A stretch of DNA of 19,224 bases from Actinomycetes bacterium (GTDB taxonomy: Bacteria; Actinomycetota; Actinomycetes; Mycobacteriales; Mycobacteriaceae): assembly GCA_023416315.1 (NCBI GenBank), contig JAEZIA010000139.1:1-19224 (forward strand), in the 5' to 3' direction. Under the pieces are notes generated by a model, which saw only the letters and a program-made list of their open reading frames with translations, had not been told where the DNA came from and did not search any database. A program made the position numbers and the translations under genes. Below are positions 16,400 to 19,224 of the stretch, in pieces (the stretch's first letter is position 1; each line of letters starts with the position of its first letter).

Positions 16400-17044
16400 T
16401 CAAACCGAGGCCGAGGCCGCGCCGTAGATGCTGGTGATCCAGATGTGGACGAGCGTTTCCAGCGCCGCGTCCTCCGGCAGCGCCGGTTTGCGGCTGCCCT
16501 GCGCGGCGAGCACGACGCGCTCGTTCATCAGGTTCAGGGCCGTCGCCAGATCGTGCGCCGGGATGGTGTCGGGCGCTGCGCCGCGCTCACGCTCCCGGGT
16601 GATCAGCGCGGCGGTGTAGTCGATACAGCCGGTCATGAACGCCGACCACAGCTCGCGGAGCTCGGCGTTGGTGCCCATGGCGCTCAACCCGGCCAGCACC
16701 ACCGTCCGATGTGGGCGCAGCGAGTCGAAGAACGCATAGATGCCGTCGCGCCAGGCCCGCTGCGGGTGCTCGGGCACCTCGCCGATCGGCCGCTGTTCAG
16801 CGCCCGATGCGGTGATGGCCTGGGTGAACAGGCGGACCAGGACCGCATCCTTGGAGGCGAAGTAGAAGTAGAACGTCGGGCGGGACAGCCCGGCGCCCCT
16901 AGCGAGGTCGTCGACGGAGATCTCGGCGAACGGTCGCTTTTCCAGCATGTCCTCCAGCGTGCGCAGGATGGCAGCCTCGCGATCGTCGCCGGACGGACGG
17001 CTGGCGCGGCGCCCGCGGACGCGGGCCGGACTGGCAGTTGACAC
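16400..17044 (-). CDS. ethR: TetR-family repressor EthR
   Basis: The protein has 214 residues from a GTG at 17044; M. tuberculosis EthR has 216. It represses the divergent monooxygenase gene ethA and so controls activation of ethionamide. Segments recognisable from EthR are RPSGDDREAAIL, ISVDDLARGAGLSRPTFYFY (helix-turn-helix, about residues 42-61), ATALNLMNERVVL with the two ligand-contacting asparagines, and ETLVHIWITSIYG at the end. The N-terminal arm is rich in arginine, as in EthR. A TAAAGT on the minus strand ends 6 nt before the start, suggesting a leaderless transcript. The intergenic palindromes would let it control itself as well. The central part differs more from the M. tuberculosis protein than the ends do. 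Confidence 0.94.
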   Translation of the reverse strand: MSTASPARVRGRRASRPSGDDREAAILRTLEDMLEKRPFAEISVDDLARGAGLSRPTFYFYFASKDAVLVRLFTQAITASGAEQRPIGEVPEHPQRAWRDGIYAFFDSLRPHRTVVLAGLSAMGTNAELRELWSAFMTGCIDYTAALITRERERGAAPDTIPAHDLATALNLMNERVVLAAQGSRKPALPEDAALETLVHIWITSIYGAASASV

Positions 17045-17050
17045 ACCACT

Positions 17051-17076
17051 ACTTTACAGCGCGTCGAACTTTTCAA
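17051..17076 (-). promoter_or_regulatory. Candidate ethR promoter, leaderless type
   Basis: On the minus strand, TAAAGT (17056-17051) ends 6 nt before the GTG at 17044. A TTGAAA (17076-17071) lies 14 bp upstream, which is short spacing. The -35 region touches the first palindrome, so a repressor there would affect both genes. Confidence 0.4.
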
Positions 17077-17107
17077 CACTGTGTTGACCAATTCAACACA
17101 GTGTTGA
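17073..17107. promoter_or_regulatory. Double perfect palindrome, probable EthR operator
   Basis: TCAACACTGTGTTGA (17073-17087) and TCAACACAGTGTTGA (17093-17107) are each perfect 7+1+7 palindromes. Each is the exact reverse complement of the other. Their centres are 20 bp apart, close to two helical turns, so bound dimers would lie on the same face. The pair covers the ethA -35 and the -35/-10 spacer. In M. tuberculosis, EthR is known to bind the ethA-ethR intergenic region cooperatively as several dimers. Identity as the EthR site is inferred. Confidence 0.8.
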
Positions 17108-17113
17108 TAGCGT
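17084..17113 (+). promoter_or_regulatory. ethA promoter, leaderless type
   Basis: TTGACC (17084-17089) and TAGCGT (17108-17113) are spaced 18 bp, and the -10 ends 6 nt before the ATG at 17120. There is no Shine-Dalgarno sequence. The -35 overlaps the first palindrome, and the second fills the spacer. Confidence 0.6.
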
Positions 17114-17119
17114 TTCGGC

Positions 17120-18589
17120 ATGACTGAACACGTCGATGTAGTGATCGTCGGAGCCGGGATCTCGGGCATCAGCGCCGCCTGGCATCTACAGGACCGCTGC
17201 CCGTCGAAGAGCTTCCTGATGCTGGAACGGCGCGAAAATCTGGGCGGTACCTGGGACTTGTTCTCCTACCCCGGCATCCGGTCGGACTCCGACATGTTCA
17301 CCCTCGGCTTCCGATTCAAACCATGGACCTCGGAGAAGGCGATCGCCGACGGGCCGTCGATCTTGTCCTACCTCAAGGAGACCGTCCGCGAGTACGGCAT
17401 CGACAAGCACATCCGATACGGCCACCGGGTGGTCGCGGCCGAGTGGTCCAGTGCCGACAACCAGTGGACGGTGCGCGTCGAGGCCGACGGTCAGACCAAG
17501 GACATCACCTGCTCGTTCCTGTTCGCCTGCAGTGGCTACTACAACTACGACGAGGGGTACTCGCCGGAGTTTCCCGGTGCCGACGACTTCACCGGCACGA
17601 TCGTGCATCCCCAGCACTGGCCCGAAGACCTCGACTACACCGGCAAGCGGATCGTGGTCATCGGAAGCGGGGCGACGGCCGTGACTCTCATTCCCGCGCT
17701 GGCCAATTCGGGCGCCGGGCACGTCACGATGCTGCAGCGGTCACCGACCTACATCGGCTCGCTGCCCGACGTCGACCCGTTCGCGGTGCGGATGAACAAG
17801 CTGCTGCCTGCCAAAGCTGCCTACGTGGCCAACCGCTGGAAGAGCATCGTGTTCCAGGCCGTGCAGTACCGGCTGGCCCGCCGGTTCCCGAACTTCATGC
17901 GCAAGCAGCTGATGACGATGGCGCAGCGCAGGCTGCCCGAGGGTTACGACGTCGACAAGCACTTCGGCCCGAGCTACCGCGTATGGGACGAGCGACTGTG
18001 CTTGGCGCCCAACGGCGATCTGTTCCGCGCGATTCGCAAAGGTCAGGCCGAGGTGGTCACCGACACCATCGAGCGATTCACCGCAACCGGTATCAAGCTC
18101 GCTTCCGGCCAGGAGCTACGCGCCGACATCATCGTCACCGCAACGGGGTTGAACCTCCAGCTGTTCGGCGGTGCCGAGATCGTCAAGGACGGCGCTCCGC
18201 TCGACCTCAACACCACGATGGCCTACAAGGGCATGATGCTCTCAGGTGTGCCCAACATGGCCTTCACCATCGGCTACACCAACGCGTCGTGGACGTTGAA
18301 GGCCGATCTGGTCTCCGAATTCGTCTGCCGCGTCCTGAATTACATGGACTCGCAGGGTTACGACCGAGTGGCTCCCAGCCAGCCGCCGGCTGATGTCGAG
18401 GAACGTCCGCTGATGGATTTCACGCCCGGCTATGTGCTGCGGGCGCTGGACCGGCTGCCCAAGGCGGGCTCGCGCGCGCCGTGGCGGCTCAAGCAGAACT
18501 ATCTGCTGGACCTGCGGCTGATCCGGCGCGGCAAGGTCGACGACGAAGCGCTGATCTTCGCCAAACACCGTGTCGCAGTGGGTGTTTAA
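17120..18589 (+). CDS. ethA: Baeyer-Villiger monooxygenase EthA
   Basis: The protein has 489 residues, the same length as M. tuberculosis EthA, and is very similar along its whole course. It is an FAD- and NADPH-dependent monooxygenase that oxidises ketones and activates thioamide pro-drugs such as ethionamide. The FAD motif VVIVGAGISGISAAWHLQ begins at residue 7. The family fingerprint FPGADDFTGTIVHPQHWPED spans 151-170, with His163 in the FxGxxxHxxxW core. The NADPH motif is VVIGSGATAVTLIPAL (179-194). The NASWTLKADLVSEFVCR and TPGYVLRALDRLPKAGSR segments are also EthA-like. The ATG has no Shine-Dalgarno but a well-placed -10, so the transcript is probably leaderless. The stop overlaps convergent rraA by 4 nt. 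Confidence 0.97.
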   Translation: MTEHVDVVIVGAGISGISAAWHLQDRCPSKSFLMLERRENLGGTWDLFSYPGIRSDSDMFTLGFRFKPWTSEKAIADGPSILSYLKETVREYGIDKHIRYGHRVVAAEWSSADNQWTVRVEADGQTKDITCSFLFACSGYYNYDEGYSPEFPGADDFTGTIVHPQHWPEDLDYTGKRIVVIGSGATAVTLIPALANSGAGHVTMLQRSPTYIGSLPDVDPFAVRMNKLLPAKAAYVANRWKSIVFQAVQYRLARRFPNFMRKQLMTMAQRRLPEGYDVDKHFGPSYRVWDERLCLAPNGDLFRAIRKGQAEVVTDTIERFTATGIKLASGQELRADIIVTATGLNLQLFGGAEIVKDGAPLDLNTTMAYKGMMLSGVPNMAFTIGYTNASWTLKADLVSEFVCRVLNYMDSQGYDRVAPSQPPADVEERPLMDFTPGYVLRALDRLPKAGSRAPWRLKQNYLLDLRLIRRGKVDDEALIFAKHRVAVGV

Positions 18590-19068
18590 CCCGCCGCGGT
18601 GACGACGATCCCGTCGTCGTCGCTGTAGGCGATGTCACCGGGTGCGAACGTGACGCCGCCGAAGCTCACCGTAACGTCGCGTTCGCCGTCTCCGGTCTTG
18701 GTGCTCTTGCGCGGATTGGTGCCCAGCGCCTTGATGCCGATGGCCAGTGTCCGCAGCGTGGCGGCGTCGCGTACCGCGCCGTGCACGATCAATCCGGCCC
18801 AGCCGTTCGACCGGGCCAGTTCGGCGATGACGTCGCCGACCAGGGCGGTATGCACTGAGGCGTCGCCGTCGATCACCAGGACCCGGCCGTCGCCGGGCTC
18901 GGAGAGCACCGACTTCAGCAGCGCGTTGTCCTGGAAGCAGCGCACCGTGCTGATCGGCCCGGCGAACTCGGTGTGGCCGCCGAACTGACGGAACTGGACA
19001 TCGCAGCTGCGGACGTCCTCGCCGATATCGTCGACGAGGTCGGCGGTGGGGCGGAACGGCACCGCCAT
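18586..19068 (-). CDS. rraA: RraA-family protein (aldolase-like fold, formerly called MenG)
   Basis: This 160-residue protein belongs to the RraA / 4-hydroxy-4-methyl-2-oxoglutarate aldolase family. M. tuberculosis Rv3853 has 157 residues and the same neighbours. Key segments are STVRCFQDNALLKSVL (residues 40-55), GRVLVIDGDASVHTALVGDV (61-80) and GLIVHGAVRDAATL (92-105). Arg100-Asp101 form the conserved substrate/metal RD pair. The old name menG (a menaquinone methyltransferase) is wrong for this fold. In E. coli RraA inhibits RNase E; whether the mycobacterial protein does this or acts as an aldolase is not shown by sequence. Its ATG overlaps the stop of the upstream hns-like gene by one base (TGATG), so the two are coupled. 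Confidence 0.95.
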   Translation of the reverse strand: MAVPFRPTADLVDDIGEDVRSCDVQFRQFGGHTEFAGPISTVRCFQDNALLKSVLSEPGDGRVLVIDGDASVHTALVGDVIAELARSNGWAGLIVHGAVRDAATLRTLAIGIKALGTNPRKSTKTGDGERDVTVSFGGVTFAPGDIAYSDDDGIVVTAAG

Positions 19069-19224
19069 CAGTCGGTGTTCCGCTGGCTCAGCCTGCGCAC
19101 CAGCAGGGCGATCAACACGGCCGCGGCGAAGGCCAGCGCGAACGGCAGCGGCGAGCGGGACGGCTCGTCAGCCGGCACGATCGCCGGTGTGGAGACCGGG
19201 TCGGCGGCCCGCTCGACCGACGCC
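19068..19224 (-). CDS. hns: Hns-like protein, C-terminal membrane anchor (partial)
   Basis: The last 51 residues are visible, ending in a TGA at 19070-19068; the rest lies beyond the window edge. A proline/serine-rich linker (VSTPAIVPADEPSRSP) leads to a single C-terminal helix (LPFALAFAAAVLIALLVRRL) and a short basic end. Rv3852 of M. tuberculosis, called Hns, has the same plan: a lysine-rich DNA-binding N-terminus, a short linker, SPVP and a terminal helix followed by arginines. It is also the neighbour of rraA. The DNA-binding part cannot be checked here, so the name rests on the tail and gene order. Confidence 0.72.
   Translation of the reverse strand, partial: ASVERAADPVSTPAIVPADEPSRSPLPFALAFAAAVLIALLVRRLSQRNTD

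Noticed and set aside
14486..17041. 851-codon open frame on the plus strand crossing the PBP gene and ethR
   Set aside because: It spans two well-supported minus-strand genes and the gap between them, and its product resembles no protein family.

Overview
The window is high-GC DNA from a mycobacterium, most likely a rapid-growing, Mycolicibacterium-type species. The assignment rests on gene content and order: gltB-gltD at the left edge, a PHP-domain gene in the middle, and ethR, ethA, rraA and an hns-type gene at the right. This is the order and relative orientation of Rv3859c to Rv3852 in Mycobacterium tuberculosis, read in reverse. Two blocks not present in that M. tuberculosis stretch interrupt the backbone. 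One lies between gltD and the PHP gene, the other between the PHP gene and ethR. A dinB3-type polymerase near ethR also fits what I recall of the M. smegmatis locus.

Layout. (1) 1-2164: the 3' end of gltB overlapping gltD (glutamate synthase). (2) 2204-3805: a GMC-family flavin oxidoreductase. A leader with a strong ribosome-binding site and a 46-residue small protein follow (3969-4109). (3) 4171-7353, minus strand: arsR, sulP, a two-helix membrane protein and an LLM-class (F420-type) oxidoreductase, tightly packed. (4) 7461-8465: HhH plus PHP phosphoesterase (Rv3856c type). (5) 8462-11843, minus strand: mmpS and mmpL, an RND exporter pair bridged by a 22-codon reading frame, with a divergent TetR regulator (11969-12622). 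(6) 12619-16345, minus strand: a class A penicillin-binding protein with a PASTA domain, then a Y-family DNA polymerase. (7) 16400-18589: the divergent ethR/ethA pair with two perfect palindromes between them. (8) 18586-19224: rraA and the C-terminal membrane anchor of an Hns-like protein (Rv3852 type), cut by the window edge.

How the parts work together. Three local regulators sit beside probable targets: ArsR in front of SulP, TetR divergent from mmpS-mmpL, and EthR divergent from ethA. Many starts lack a Shine-Dalgarno sequence. Instead they have a TANNNT -10 element ending 6-7 nt before the start codon, the geometry of leaderless mycobacterial transcripts. Three of the four convergent gene junctions overlap by exactly 4 nt at their stop codons. 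The fourth contains a hairpin that could terminate both ways.

No tRNA, rRNA, insertion sequence, CRISPR array or phage gene was seen. There is no gene-free stretch longer than about 165 bases. The points most worth a second look are the paired palindromes over the ethA/ethR promoters, the ATGA-ATGA relay frame between mmpS and mmpL, the well-initiated 46-residue protein, and the run of ethR, PBP and polymerase genes on one strand.
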